Notes: a model not told the origin generated them from the sequence alone. A stretch of DNA of 64,000 nt from Aquamicrobium aerolatum DSM 21857 (GCF_900113935.1 NZ_FORF01000001.1:281455-345454); one strand, 5' to 3'; positions 52,284 through 62,464 are shown, numbered from the stretch's first letter. Made by a program: numbers and translations.

Positions 52284-53276
52284 ATGGCGGTACTTGTAAC
52301 GGGCGGAGCAGGCTATATCGGCAGCCACATGGTCTGGGCGCTGCTGGATGCGGGCGAGGACGTGGTCGTGCTGGATCGGCTGTCGACCGGTTTCGCCTGG
52401 GCGGTCTCTCCAGATGCAAGGTTGGTGGCGGGAGATATCGCCGATACCGAACTTGTGCGCTCGCTCATCGACAAGCATGAGATCGACGCGATCATACATT
52501 TTGCGGGCTCGATCATCGTTCCTGAATCCGTATCCGATCCGCTGGGCTACTATGAGAACAACACCAGCAAGACCCGCACGCTCCTGCAAACCGCGGTCGA
52601 AGGCGGGGTGAAGCATTTCATCTTTTCATCAACCGCAGCGGTTTATGGCGCAGCCGGTCTTGAGCCGGTTACCGAAGACACCCCGCTTCTGCCTGAATCG
52701 CCGTATGGACGCTCCAAGCTGATGAGTGAGTGGATGCTGCGCGATGCCGCCGCCGCGCATGATCTCACCTACACCGCGTTGCGTTATTTCAACGTGGCTG
52801 GTGCCGATCCGAAGGGCCGTATCGGCCAGTCGACCCCCGGCGCAACCCATCTCATCAAGGTCGCCAGCGAAGCCGTGCTTGGCAAACGCGATCATCTGAA
52901 AGTCTTTGGCACCGATTACCCGACGCCTGACGGCACCTGCGTGCGCGACTATATCCATGTCTCGGATCTCGCCGACGCCCACCTTCTGGCGCTGCGACGG
53001 CTGCGCAGCGGAGGCGGGAATCTGATTGCAAACTGTGGCTACAATCACGGCTATTCGGTGCTGGAAGTCGTGGACGCGGTCAAGCGCGTTTCCGGTGTCG
53101 ACTTCCCGGTGGAATTCGTCGAGCGCCGCCCCGGCGACCCTGCCGCCATTGTCGCCAATGCAGATCGTGCGCGTGCCGAACTCGGCTGGACGCCCCAACT
53201 CGACAACCTCGAAGAGATCGTCACCCACGCGCTCGCATGGGAAGAAGCCCTGACGCGCAAGAACGCTTCAGCCTGA
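52284..53276 (+). CDS. galE: UDP-glucose 4-epimerase
   Basis: Extended short-chain dehydrogenase that interconverts UDP-glucose and UDP-galactose for polysaccharide synthesis. The 330 residues show the NAD-binding GGAGYIG (7-13), the Ser in FSSTAAVYG (~115), and the catalytic YxxxK as Tyr141 and Lys145 (SPYGRSK), followed by RYFNVAGADP. A UDP-xylose or other sugar nucleotide epimerase is possible, but the match to GalE is good. It is not in an operon with other sugar genes here; pgm is 2 kb downstream. Confidence 0.95.
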   Translation: MAVLVTGGAGYIGSHMVWALLDAGEDVVVLDRLSTGFAWAVSPDARLVAGDIADTELVRSLIDKHEIDAIIHFAGSIIVPESVSDPLGYYENNTSKTRTLLQTAVEGGVKHFIFSSTAAVYGAAGLEPVTEDTPLLPESPYGRSKLMSEWMLRDAAAAHDLTYTALRYFNVAGADPKGRIGQSTPGATHLIKVASEAVLGKRDHLKVFGTDYPTPDGTCVRDYIHVSDLADAHLLALRRLRSGGGNLIANCGYNHGYSVLEVVDAVKRVSGVDFPVEFVERRPGDPAAIVANADRARAELGWTPQLDNLEEIVTHALAWEEALTRKNASA

Positions 53277-53311
53277 GCAGGTTTCGAGTTTCGTGCTGGT
53301 GTTTAAATTCG

Positions 53312-53386
53312 TGGCTGGGGCGCCTGGATTCGAACCAGGGAATGGCGGTACCAAAAACCGCTGCCTTACCGCTTGGCTACGCCCCA
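53312..53386 (-). tRNA. tRNA-Gln (anticodon TTG), CCA encoded
   Basis: The minus strand folds as a cloverleaf: acceptor TGGGGCG with CGCCCCA, D arm GCCAAGCGGTAAGGC, anticodon arm GCGGT-TTTTGGT-ACCGC with anticodon TTG at positions 34-36, T arm CCTGG-TTCGAAT-CCAGG and discriminator G73, as expected for glutamine. The bases after the discriminator read CCA. It stands alone between galE and cysQ, with no mobile element beside it. Confidence 0.96.
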
Positions 53387-53528
53387 ACGTGGAATGCGCC
53401 GTTCATTATCGCGTGTGTGCGCCGAGGTAAAGGTCGAACTTCGCTTGTACCCAGACCTTCTTGCGGTTCCTGAGCGGGTTTGAGCCTTTGCTATTGCTGG
53501 AACCTCTAGCGCGCGCTATCGCGACACT

Positions 53529-54341
53529 ATGATGAACGATCCTGTCGACCGTGGAATGCTCGATCAGCTTGAAGCCCTCGCATTGTCTGCAGGCAGACGA
53601 ATCATGGAAATCTGCCGCGAAGGGTTCGAGGCCGATTCGAAAGACGATGATTCGCCGGTAACGCGCGCCGACCGCGAGGCCGAGGTGATTATCCTGACGG
53701 GTCTTCGCGAGTGTTTTCCTGAAACTCCTATCGTGGCTGAGGAAGAAATATCCGCAGGGGCGCAGCCGCAGCTCGATGGTGCTGCCTTTTTTCTGGTCGA
53801 CCCGCTGGACGGAACCCGTGAATTTGTGGCGGGAAAAGATGATTTCACCGTCAATATCGCCTTGATTCGTCAGGGAATGCCGGTTGCAGGCGTTGTTTAT
53901 GCGCCCGCTCGAAACCTTCTCTATTCGGGCGCTTCGGGCATTGCCGAGCGGGTCACCACGGATCAGGCGCATCAGCCGCTGGCGCGCAGTGTCATTTCTG
54001 CGCGGTTGCCGGCCTGCCCATTGCTGATCGTGGCCAGCCGGTCACATCGCACCGCAGAAACTGACCGCTATATCGAACAGCATGAAGCATTCGAATGTGT
54101 CAGCGTTGGCTCGTCGCTGAAATTCTGTCTGCTGGCGAGCGGGGAGGCGGATCTTTACCCGCGCATGGGGCGCACCATGCAATGGGATACCGCTGCCGGG
54201 GATGCGGTGCTGCGCGCCGCTGGTGGGATGACGACGACGCTCGACGGCAGGCCCTTCATCTATGGCCCCGGCACCGCTCCGGGTGATGACACCTTCGCCA
54301 ACCCGCATTTCATTGCACGGGGTCTTTGCTCGGAAGCTTAA
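53529..54341 (+). CDS. cysQ: 3'(2'),5'-bisphosphate nucleotidase CysQ
   Basis: A 270-residue inositol-monophosphatase-fold enzyme that hydrolyses adenosine 3',5'-bisphosphate from sulfate assimilation. Metal-binding motifs are visible: AEEEIS (~70-75), DPLDGTREF (91-99) and the C-terminal WDTAAGDAVLRAAGG. The DPLDGT followed by F and a Lys is the CysQ/SAL1 pattern, though inositol phosphatase activity cannot be ruled out. Its last 32 bases overlap the end of the convergent PfkB kinase. Confidence 0.9.
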   Translation: MMNDPVDRGMLDQLEALALSAGRRIMEICREGFEADSKDDDSPVTRADREAEVIILTGLRECFPETPIVAEEEISAGAQPQLDGAAFFLVDPLDGTREFVAGKDDFTVNIALIRQGMPVAGVVYAPARNLLYSGASGIAERVTTDQAHQPLARSVISARLPACPLLIVASRSHRTAETDRYIEQHEAFECVSVGSSLKFCLLASGEADLYPRMGRTMQWDTAAGDAVLRAAGGMTTTLDGRPFIYGPGTAPGDDTFANPHFIARGLCSEA

Positions 54342-55266
54342 GACTGCCCAATTCGCTGCGCCATGGTGGATTGGCTCCAGCGCGCGAAACGGTGATTGCC
54401 GCGGCCTTGGTCGCAAAATCGAGCGCTGCGCTCAGATCGTTTCGCGATAAGCCTGCAATGTTCTCTTTCGACAGCAGCCCTGTATCGTGAAGCCAGCCGA
54501 GAAGGCCGGCGTTGAATGTGTCGCCCGCGCCGACTGTGTCCACGACATCAACTGGTGGTGCGCGCAGCTCCACGCGAGATTGTGTAGTGTAGCCGACCGA
54601 TCCTTGAGCACCGCGCGTCAGCACGACCATTTTCGGTCCCATCGTCAGCCAGCGCTGCGCAATATCGTTGTGGTTGGCGCCTTCGCCGAACCAGTCCATG
54701 TCTTCGTCGGACAGTTTCACGATATCCGACATCGCGATCATGCGGCGCATGCGCTCAAGGTGGCGCGTTCGGTCGGTGATGAAACCGTCACGAATATTTG
54801 GGTCCAGCATGATGACGCGCCGCTGATGTTCGCGCTGCATCAGCGTTTCATATTCTGTGCCGCACGGTTCGGCGACGAGGCTGATGCAGGAAAAGTGCAG
54901 TGCGGTGACGCTCTCATCTGACAGAGGCAGGTCTGGTTGCGTCACCATCCGCCCAGCTGAATTTTCGTCGTAGAAGCTATAGACCGCATGTCCGTTGCGA
55001 AGGTGAGCGAATGCCAGCGTGGTGGGGCGGTCGCTGAAATGTGCGTGACGCAGGTCGACGCCGCTTTCGTTCAATGCGTGGACGAGTGATTGGCCGAACA
55101 CATCACGCGATAATCCGGAAAAGAGACCGGTGGGTATCCCGAGGCGGCCAAGCGCAATTGCGGTGTTGAATACCGCGCCACCCACATGCGGCACAAACGC
55201 CGCTTCGCCGCCATCGGTCTTGCCGGGCAGCATGTCGATCAGCGCCTCGCCGCAGCACAGGATCAT
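54310..55266 (-). CDS. PfkB-family carbohydrate kinase (fructokinase-like)
   Basis: A 318-residue sugar kinase. N-terminal MILCCGEALIDMLPG and HVGGAVFNTAIALGRLGIPTG, and the C-terminal signature DTVGAGDTFNAGLLGWL with the catalytic Asp are present; the phosphate-binding ANHND/ITRGAQGSVGY region is intact. Closest functional type is fructokinase (ScrK/FrcK), but substrate specificity is not fixed. ATG 55264-55266 (GAGGAAG just upstream) is chosen over one five codons earlier. Divergent from pgm. Confidence 0.88.
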   Translation of the reverse strand: MILCCGEALIDMLPGKTDGGEAAFVPHVGGAVFNTAIALGRLGIPTGLFSGLSRDVFGQSLVHALNESGVDLRHAHFSDRPTTLAFAHLRNGHAVYSFYDENSAGRMVTQPDLPLSDESVTALHFSCISLVAEPCGTEYETLMQREHQRRVIMLDPNIRDGFITDRTRHLERMRRMIAMSDIVKLSDEDMDWFGEGANHNDIAQRWLTMGPKMVVLTRGAQGSVGYTTQSRVELRAPPVDVVDTVGAGDTFNAGLLGWLHDTGLLSKENIAGLSRNDLSAALDFATKAAAITVSRAGANPPWRSELGSLKLPSKDPVQ

Positions 55267-55349
55267 GAACTTCCTCGCCATTTCCGGGCAACCGTCATCG
55301 CTTCTGCCCGTTTACGCTTACTCAATTCTTTTGAGTAGGCTATGCATGA

Positions 55350-57038
<1,689 letters not shown>

Positions 57039-57046
57039 GGCAGGTT

Positions 57047-58765
57047 CTACTGCACCAACACAGCGCGCCCGCAACTCGCCCGGTAGACGCGTATATCGAC
57101 CTCGCCGATGGCAATGCCCAGCAGGCCGAGAACTTCGGTCAGCAGCGCGTCGATGCTGCCGGCAGAACGCCCGACAAGGAACGCAACATTGCTCCCGAGA
57201 TTGAGCCCGACCTGCACTATCCCCAGCGCCGTCACCTTGGGATCAAGGCTCGAAAGCAGGGAATGCGTAAGCGCGCCGGTAAGCTGCGTCGTTGAGACCT
57301 TCTTGACCACCTTATTGTCCCGGTCTTGCCGGGTGAAGGTCAAAGGCGTGTAGGCCATGTTGCCGATTTCAGCGTGTGCCTGAGCTGAAACAGTCACGAC
57401 GACTGGCACGTGCAGGAGGTTGGCGGGGCTGCGCGGTGCCGGGTTTGCAAAGCCGCTGATCTTCGATGGATCGACCTCGGCAAGATAGAGATTTGCCACG
57501 CCGGGCCGGGCGTCGATGACGACCCTGGCATTGTCCGGGTTCCCGTCTGGGCATGTCACCTCGCGCAGCTGTGCCTCGCCATAGGCCAGCTCAAGATAAA
57601 GCGGGATGCGGATATTGGCGCCCAGCAGACCGCCGATTTCTGCAACGATCGTCAGTCTTGTTTGCGCTGTCCGGACCAGCTGGCCAAGCGTTCCAACCGC
57701 GATCCATGAATATTGTGGCGGCTCGCCAACCAGAAGCGTGACACGTGTGGCCAGCAGGCCGGGTACGGTCGCCCCCAGATTGAGCGTGACGTGCTTTCCC
57801 TTGCCGGCGACCAAGGCACTGCCTGTCACCAGTTCCATCACATTGAAGTCGAGGCCAAGTTGCTGGACATTGGCTTGCAGAATCTGCCCACCGGTGTCGC
57901 CCAGGTTGAGAAAATCGGCCAAACGAATTCGCGGTGCGTTTGAGGCGCTGGTCTTCTGCGCCAAGCGTCCCGCGACCATGCGGGCGTCAGCGGGAAGTCC
58001 GCTGCTGTTGGAAAGCGCCCGCGAGATCTGGCCCATTGTCACCTCGGCGTCCAGCACCTGCGTGTAGGAGCCTGCGGTGATGCCTGTTTCGATTGCTAGC
58101 GCGTCGAGAAAGCCAAGCAGCGAGATGTTCGCGCCCAGCAGCGCCTTGTAGTCCATCAGCGACAGGTTGATGTTCGAGCCGAGCAATCCGCCGAGCAGTT
58201 GGTTGATAAGCCCCTCATTGCGCAGATCCAGCAGTCGCGATCCGATGGAGAACGACGCCCATGACGATGACTCGCCGATAGCCTCGACGATGATCTCCGG
58301 TGTTGGGATGATGGAACTTGCGAAATATCGGGTTCCTGTCGTCTTGTAGGTGACCTTGACAGCATTGCGAGGCTCCGCGCCGGCGACGAAGCGCAACTCT
58401 GGTGCGATGCCGGGAGCGCCCCGGTAATTGCCGGTTACGGCCACGATCTGGTCGTCTGCAATGCCGCTCGAGAAAACCGGTTTGCCATAGGCGTCGGCCT
58501 GCGCGGTGACGATGGATGTCACGCCGTTGTCGCTCATTGTCAGGCGCGCTGCCTCGCTGGCGCGCGAAAGGTTCGCGGCAGCCGTTATCGCGGCCAGATC
58601 GACACGTCCCTGTGCCTCGCGTTTCTCGACGTAAAGTGACCCGGCATCCACTGCGAATGCGGCAAGTATGATCGCGACAGGTGTCATGAAGGCGGTGAGC
58701 AGCGCAAACTGCCCGCTAGTGTCCCGGCCCAGACGTCGGAAGGCTCGCATGATCCGGTTTTCCAT
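57047..58765 (-). CDS. TadG-like pilus assembly protein
   Basis: A 572-residue protein with the N-terminal TadG/TadE-like segment GQFALLTAFMTPVAIILAAFAVDAGSLY as its single transmembrane anchor (~18-45) and a large extracytoplasmic part rich in beta strands. The usual TadG von Willebrand A domain with a DxSxS site is not evident; the C-terminal half instead has hydrophobic repeats such as LLGGLLGSNINLSL and LLGANI. Likely a surface or envelope protein linked to Flp-type pili. Overlaps the tadE-like stop by one base. No other tad/cpa genes are in the window. Confidence 0.82.
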   Translation of the reverse strand: MENRIMRAFRRLGRDTSGQFALLTAFMTPVAIILAAFAVDAGSLYVEKREAQGRVDLAAITAAANLSRASEAARLTMSDNGVTSIVTAQADAYGKPVFSSGIADDQIVAVTGNYRGAPGIAPELRFVAGAEPRNAVKVTYKTTGTRYFASSIIPTPEIIVEAIGESSSWASFSIGSRLLDLRNEGLINQLLGGLLGSNINLSLMDYKALLGANISLLGFLDALAIETGITAGSYTQVLDAEVTMGQISRALSNSSGLPADARMVAGRLAQKTSASNAPRIRLADFLNLGDTGGQILQANVQQLGLDFNVMELVTGSALVAGKGKHVTLNLGATVPGLLATRVTLLVGEPPQYSWIAVGTLGQLVRTAQTRLTIVAEIGGLLGANIRIPLYLELAYGEAQLREVTCPDGNPDNARVVIDARPGVANLYLAEVDPSKISGFANPAPRSPANLLHVPVVVTVSAQAHAEIGNMAYTPLTFTRQDRDNKVVKKVSTTQLTGALTHSLLSSLDPKVTALGIVQVGLNLGSNVAFLVGRSAGSIDALLTEVLGLLGIAIGEVDIRVYRASCGRAVLVQ

Positions 58766-59205
58766 CAGATGCCTCCAATGCGGATCGTGGAGCGCCGCTG
58801 GATGATCTGGCTCGGCATGCTCAGTCCACCGAACAGGCCCCAGATCGGTAGCTTGCTCGCGTCATAGCTGATGACAACCTGAAATTGCGTGGCTTCCGGC
58901 TGCACATCCAGGGAGACGCTCAGATTGCTGATCTCGATGAATGGATATCCGGCGGCGTGTCGATTGATGAAAGTCGTAGCAAGATCGCGCCGCTCGGCCG
59001 GAGACACCCCCGCCACTGCTGCTCGCGCCGCGTCAGCCGAAATTTGTTGCACCGAATGTGCTGCCCCGAAATAGATCCCGTAGGCAGTCATCCCCATCAG
59101 AAGCAGCAGATAGAGTGGGGAAAGCAATGCAAACTCAACCGCCGTAGAACCTGATCGTGCGGCGGCGAATTCTCTCAAACTCGATTTGCGATCTTGCGTG
59201 CTCAT
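58765..59205 (-). CDS. TadE-like pilus assembly protein
   Basis: A 146-residue pseudopilin-like protein: RSGSTAVEFALLSPLYLLLL is the classic TadE N-terminal signal with Glu at +5 of the mature form, followed by a short soluble domain (DVQPEATQFQVVISYDASK). ATG 59203-59205 is preferred to a TTG four codons upstream. Coupled to the TadG-like gene by a TGATG junction. TadE and TadG normally act with TadF in Flp pilus biogenesis; here only this pair is seen. Confidence 0.82.
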   Translation of the reverse strand: MSTQDRKSSLREFAAARSGSTAVEFALLSPLYLLLLMGMTAYGIYFGAAHSVQQISADAARAAVAGVSPAERRDLATTFINRHAAGYPFIEISNLSVSLDVQPEATQFQVVISYDASKLPIWGLFGGLSMPSQIIQRRSTIRIGGI

Positions 59206-59293
59206 GGCTGCAGACAATCACAGCCATGTATAGTTCATGCGAGTTGCAAATTCGCGCCAAGGTTGAGATCGGTTGTAGTTCTTTTCTGTCGGC

Positions 59294-59325
59294 AAAAAAG
59301 AAGGCGGCCCCGCAGAGCCGCCTTC
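59294..59325 (-). terminator. Intrinsic terminator of the NPDV-repeat protein gene
   Basis: On the minus strand GAAGGCGGC (59325-59317) and GCCGCCTTC (59308-59300) form a nine-bp stem with an eight-base loop, followed by six T (59299-59294). It is 22 bases after the stop of the 674-residue gene and 88 bases before the TadE-like gene. Confidence 0.9.
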
Positions 59326-59347
59326 GATACTGCATCGGTCGCGTGGT

Positions 59348-61372
59348 TTACACGAGCGTCCCGACGTCGAACGTCACTTCGTTGGAACCAACGAGGTTTA
59401 CTGTCCCCTTCTCGAAGACTTCAAGCCGAACAGTATAGAGACCAGCGTCGACCGTGGTCGTGCCATCGAAAAGATCACCGGCGCCATTTGGCATATACCA
59501 TGACAGTGCCTGGATATTCTGGGACACGTTCGCACTGCCCTGATCATCGACCAGCTTATACTGATCGTAGGACTCGAACAGCCAGTCGAGACCGCCTGTG
59601 GAGTTGTCTGAGTTGGCGACTGCTTTGAGGGTTATGAAGCTGGTGTCTGCTGTTTTGTCCGTGTCGACCTGCAGCTTGATGTCATACGTGTTGAGCAGCT
59701 CAGCCAGAGAGATATCGCCGTTCAGGCTTGCCACTGAAAACTTGAATACTGGCGTGTGTTCTGCAGGAACAGACATCGCGCCGTCTTCGCCCGGCGTATA
59801 GGTTGCAGGACCACCGCGCTGCTGGCCACCGAGAGCGATTTCGATGTCGGGGGCACTGTCGCCAAATGCGTCGATCCGCACGACCTGGAAATCATCGCCG
59901 CTGTTGCCGGAGCCATTGATCATGGTTCCGTCTCCCTTGAGGGCGATCGTGTCCAGAGATACCACGGCAGCGTCGCTTGACGAGACTGGGGCGATATCCA
60001 GCGCGATTTCCTGCGATGCAACAACTTCGCTACCCTTGCGCATTTCGAGCGAGACGGAGTAGTTGCCCGGAAGAAGCGCACCGTTTGAGCCCGGCTGCCC
60101 GATAGCTCCGTACCAAAGCGGCGATTGGATATTCTGCGTTGCATAGGCTTCACCGTCGATGAGTTTTCCTTCGTCATCGGTGATTGCCCCGGCGTCGGAA
60201 CGGACCCACTTGAAGCCGGAATCCTGATCGGTGCCCACTGCATCTTCGGCCTGCAGCGTCAGCAAGATGGAGTTCTCGCCGAAGCCCACGCCGGAGTCGT
60301 TGTCGATTTTGAGGTGGAAAGAGTACCCTTCTGCGATAAGGTCGCTGATCGAGCGCTCGCCCAGCGATGCAACTGAGAAGGCAAACCCAGCCTTGTCACC
60401 GCGTGCGAAGTTGTAGGTGCCATCTGCACCGCCGCCGGCGACATCGCCGCTGCCGCGGACATAGCCCTTCAGCGCCAGTTCGACCTGCGACAGGCTCGTC
60501 CGTGTGATGTTGAAGTTGTCAGCTGGGTTTCCGGAACCAACCCAAAGGTTGTTGTCACCATCCATGGCTACATCCGACACCTTGCCGTAGTCAGTCGTAA
60601 CAACGTCGCGGAATGCCGGTGGCAATTCTTGACCGTCCGGAACGATCACGCCATCCGGAATAACAAGTGTCTCGCCGTCGACCGGTACGAAGCCCTGCGG
60701 GATCGGCTGGTTCGATGGAATTTCATAGCCTGCAGGTGGCGTATAGGCTGGCAGGAAGGGCGCGACTTCAGCCACGCGCGCCATCAGGCCGCTGACATCG
60801 CCCGAGGCGATGGCCTCTTGTGAGGCTGGATCTTCAGCGAAGCTTGCCAGCGAGATACCGTTGCCGATATCGCGGCCTTCCTTGAAGCCGAATTCGATGA
60901 AGTGATCGTAGGCGGTCGTCTTGCCTGCTTCCACTGCCGCAGCAACGTCTGGATTTGCATCCAGATAAGCCTTCATGTCGAAGTACTGGGAAGTATTTCT
61001 GACTTCATTCTGGCCGTGGTTGATGAAATGAAACCAGGCCGATTCCATTTTTCCGTCTTCGACTGCCGCCGCGACGTCTGGGTTTGCTGCCAGATAAACC
61101 TCAGCGTTGAAAAACAGCGAAGCTTCGCGACCTTCCTGCTGTCCATGAAGTGCAAAGTGGTCGAAGAGTGAGAGCATCGTGCCGTTCTCGACAGCGGCGG
61201 CCACGTCGGGGTTCTCGCGGGCATAAAGCACCGGGTCAAAGAACGGCGAGGGAGCTCTGTTCTCAAACTTTCCGTAGCGGAGATAGTGCTCCTGAGCGGT
61301 CATCTGGCCGCGCGCCACAGCTTCGGCCACGTCAGGATTCATTTTCAGGTAGTATTTCGCGTCAAACATCAT
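59348..61372 (-). CDS. Large repeat protein: four NPDV repeats plus a duplicated ~200-residue domain
   Basis: A 674-residue acidic protein (pI looks low) with no N-terminal signal peptide and no cysteine motif. Residues 3-172 hold four repeats of ~42 residues with the pattern Y-L-x-x-NPDVAAAVExG and H-F-x-x-x-G-x-x-EGR. A Pro-rich linker (~205-260) follows. Residues ~265-460 and ~471-671 are two copies of a beta-rich domain, each with FSVASL, a hydrophobic SI/SF-(I/L)TL strand, QNIQ-(S/A)-L-WY, and an LxGxY-(S/T)-V-x-LE strand. The repeats occur in large secreted calcium-binding and adhesin-like proteins as I recall; type I secretion via the C terminus would fit the missing signal peptide. 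The duplicated domain is unfamiliar to me. Confidence 0.8.
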   Translation of the reverse strand: MMFDAKYYLKMNPDVAEAVARGQMTAQEHYLRYGKFENRAPSPFFDPVLYARENPDVAAAVENGTMLSLFDHFALHGQQEGREASLFFNAEVYLAANPDVAAAVEDGKMESAWFHFINHGQNEVRNTSQYFDMKAYLDANPDVAAAVEAGKTTAYDHFIEFGFKEGRDIGNGISLASFAEDPASQEAIASGDVSGLMARVAEVAPFLPAYTPPAGYEIPSNQPIPQGFVPVDGETLVIPDGVIVPDGQELPPAFRDVVTTDYGKVSDVAMDGDNNLWVGSGNPADNFNITRTSLSQVELALKGYVRGSGDVAGGGADGTYNFARGDKAGFAFSVASLGERSISDLIAEGYSFHLKIDNDSGVGFGENSILLTLQAEDAVGTDQDSGFKWVRSDAGAITDDEGKLIDGEAYATQNIQSPLWYGAIGQPGSNGALLPGNYSVSLEMRKGSEVVASQEIALDIAPVSSSDAAVVSLDTIALKGDGTMINGSGNSGDDFQVVRIDAFGDSAPDIEIALGGQQRGGPATYTPGEDGAMSVPAEHTPVFKFSVASLNGDISLAELLNTYDIKLQVDTDKTADTSFITLKAVANSDNSTGGLDWLFESYDQYKLVDDQGSANVSQNIQALSWYMPNGAGDLFDGTTTVDAGLYTVRLEVFEKGTVNLVGSNEVTFDVGTLV
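59360..60580 (-). repeat. Tandem duplication of a ~200-residue domain (within the NPDV-repeat gene)
   Basis: Two homologous segments, coding residues 265-460 (60580-59993) and 471-671 (59962-59360), align over their whole length. Shared landmarks in order are FSVASL, SL/ISLAEL, the strand ILLTLxA versus FITLKA, the KLIDGEAYATQNIQ and KLVDDQGSANVSQNIQ blocks, and the final NYSVSLE versus LYTVRLE strand. Protein identity is moderate, so the duplication is old. Confidence 0.8.
60857..61366 (-). repeat. Four ~42-residue NPDV repeats (within the same gene)
   Basis: Repeat units begin near residues 3, 45, 88 and 131 with F-(D/N)-x-x-x-Y and NPDVA at residues 12, 54, 97 and 140, and end with a G-x-x-(E/K)-x-R turn. 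Unit length of 42-43 residues is constant. They lie directly at the N terminus. Confidence 0.85.
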
Positions 61373-61838
61373 TTTCCCCCGACCTATGCGAGACGTTAAA
61401 ACTTGCTCAGTTCCAAGAATTATATCCTAGACTGAATCGGTACAGTGATAGCCATACTTATTGGTTGATGAGAAATTACGCAACAGAGAAAATCTTGGAA
61501 TTCCACAGTAGCTTTTGCGGATATATTGAATGCGCAAATATCTATCGTATTGATAGTTGAGATTTTCTTTTATATTATTTGCAGAAGCGTATAGATGGAT
61601 GAGCTTAGGTATATTTTTGGTACTTTCGAGGGTGTATTAGTGTACGGCTGGGTGGGGCGGTGCCGTCAAATCGAGGGGGGCCAGAGAAGCGTGAGCGCTC
61701 CTCGCCATGTCGTCATGCCGAGATGTGTGCGGTTTGTATCTTTGAAGTACTGGACATTGGTCGCGCGGCAGCGACGGTCTCAGCGTCGTCTGGATCGCTT
61801 GAAAGCTTCGCCGAGATCTCGGTGCGGGCCGGCTAGGC
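61373..61838. other. 466-base intergenic region with an AT-rich core
   Basis: No convincing gene. Bases ~61,410-61,640 are clearly AT-rich (about two thirds A+T by eye) against a GC-rich background, and contain a small inverted repeat CTATC-GTATT-GATAG at 61542-61556. An open frame at 61595 continues into the antisense of the next gene and has no ribosome site. The region probably holds the promoter of the leftward NPDV-repeat gene and the 3' end of the 101-residue gene. Confidence 0.5.
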
Positions 61839-62144
61839 TCACATCTGGTCGTTGTAGGGGCGTTTGGTTTCGCCCACCAATTTCGCCAGATGCGAAAAGC
61901 TCCAGGGCGTTTGCGCGCCACTGTTGTTGGCGATTTGCAGAAGACGAATGGGGAAGCAGACGGCGTCGCGGCTTGCCGGAGATAGTTGCTCGACAAAGCG
62001 CTCGTCGTTGCTGGCCGCGGTCTCGGCGCGACGAAGCGCCTGGTCGATCTCGTTCTGGCTCAGCAATCCCTTGGCGCTCAGGGCCTGGTTGATGGCGGCG
62101 ACGGCAAGGCACAAGCCTTCAAGCTGAAGATTGGCGCTGTTCAT
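61839..62144 (-). CDS. Small protein of unknown function, last gene of a three-gene operon
   Basis: A 101-residue soluble, mostly helical protein: LEGLCLAVAAINQALSAKG, IDQALRRAETAAS, and a C-terminal ASRDAVCFPIRLLQIANN region. A perfect AGGAGG at 62155-62150 fixes ATG 62142-62144 (an upstream in-frame start is ignored). No family recognised. It follows the DUF2188 gene by 62 bases on the same strand. Confidence 0.75.
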   Translation of the reverse strand: MNSANLQLEGLCLAVAAINQALSAKGLLSQNEIDQALRRAETAASNDERFVEQLSPASRDAVCFPIRLLQIANNSGAQTPWSFSHLAKLVGETKRPYNDQM

Positions 62145-62206
62145 GTTTGCCTCCTTTGTTCGGAGGAAAACGCAGGACCGTGCGAAACGATCCTGCGTCG
62201 GTGCAA

Positions 62207-62464
62207 TCATGAAGGTTGGTCGGGGTCGATGTCCTGCACTTCAGTGGCCGGACGGTCCTGGCCGGATGCCACTTCCTCGTGCCATTTCCCGTCGGGCGTT
62301 TCGTACTCGATGTCGAGCGTTTCTCCAGTGATCCGCTGGTGTTGCGCCGCAGCCTCGGCGGCTGCCTTGGCGTCATTATGCGTCTCGAATGTTTCAGAGA
62401 AAACATCGCCGACCTTGTACGCCCATCCGCCATCGTGCTCGACGATCTGGTAGACGATTTTCAT
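62207..62464 (-). CDS. DUF2188 family protein
   Basis: An 85-residue protein in which EHDGGWAYKVGDVFSETFETHNDAKAAAEAAAQ matches the DUF2188 pattern (strand, strand, then a helix with repeated alanines), and a short acidic tail follows. Function unknown; these proteins are common in proteobacterial stress or envelope clusters. Its start codon overlaps the stop of the upstream membrane protein gene (TGATG), so the two are coupled. Confidence 0.82.
   Translation of the reverse strand: MKIVYQIVEHDGGWAYKVGDVFSETFETHNDAKAAAEAAAQHQRITGETLDIEYETPDGKWHEEVASGQDRPATEVQDIDPDQPS

Noticed and set aside
53312..53386. tRNA-Gln as an integration site for a genomic island
   Set aside because: Flanking genes are ordinary core genes (galE, cysQ), with no integrase or direct repeat of the tRNA end visible.
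61595..62092. A 165-codon open frame on the plus strand starting in the AT-rich region
   Set aside because: No ribosome site, and most of it is antisense to the 101-residue gene, which has a perfect AGGAGG.
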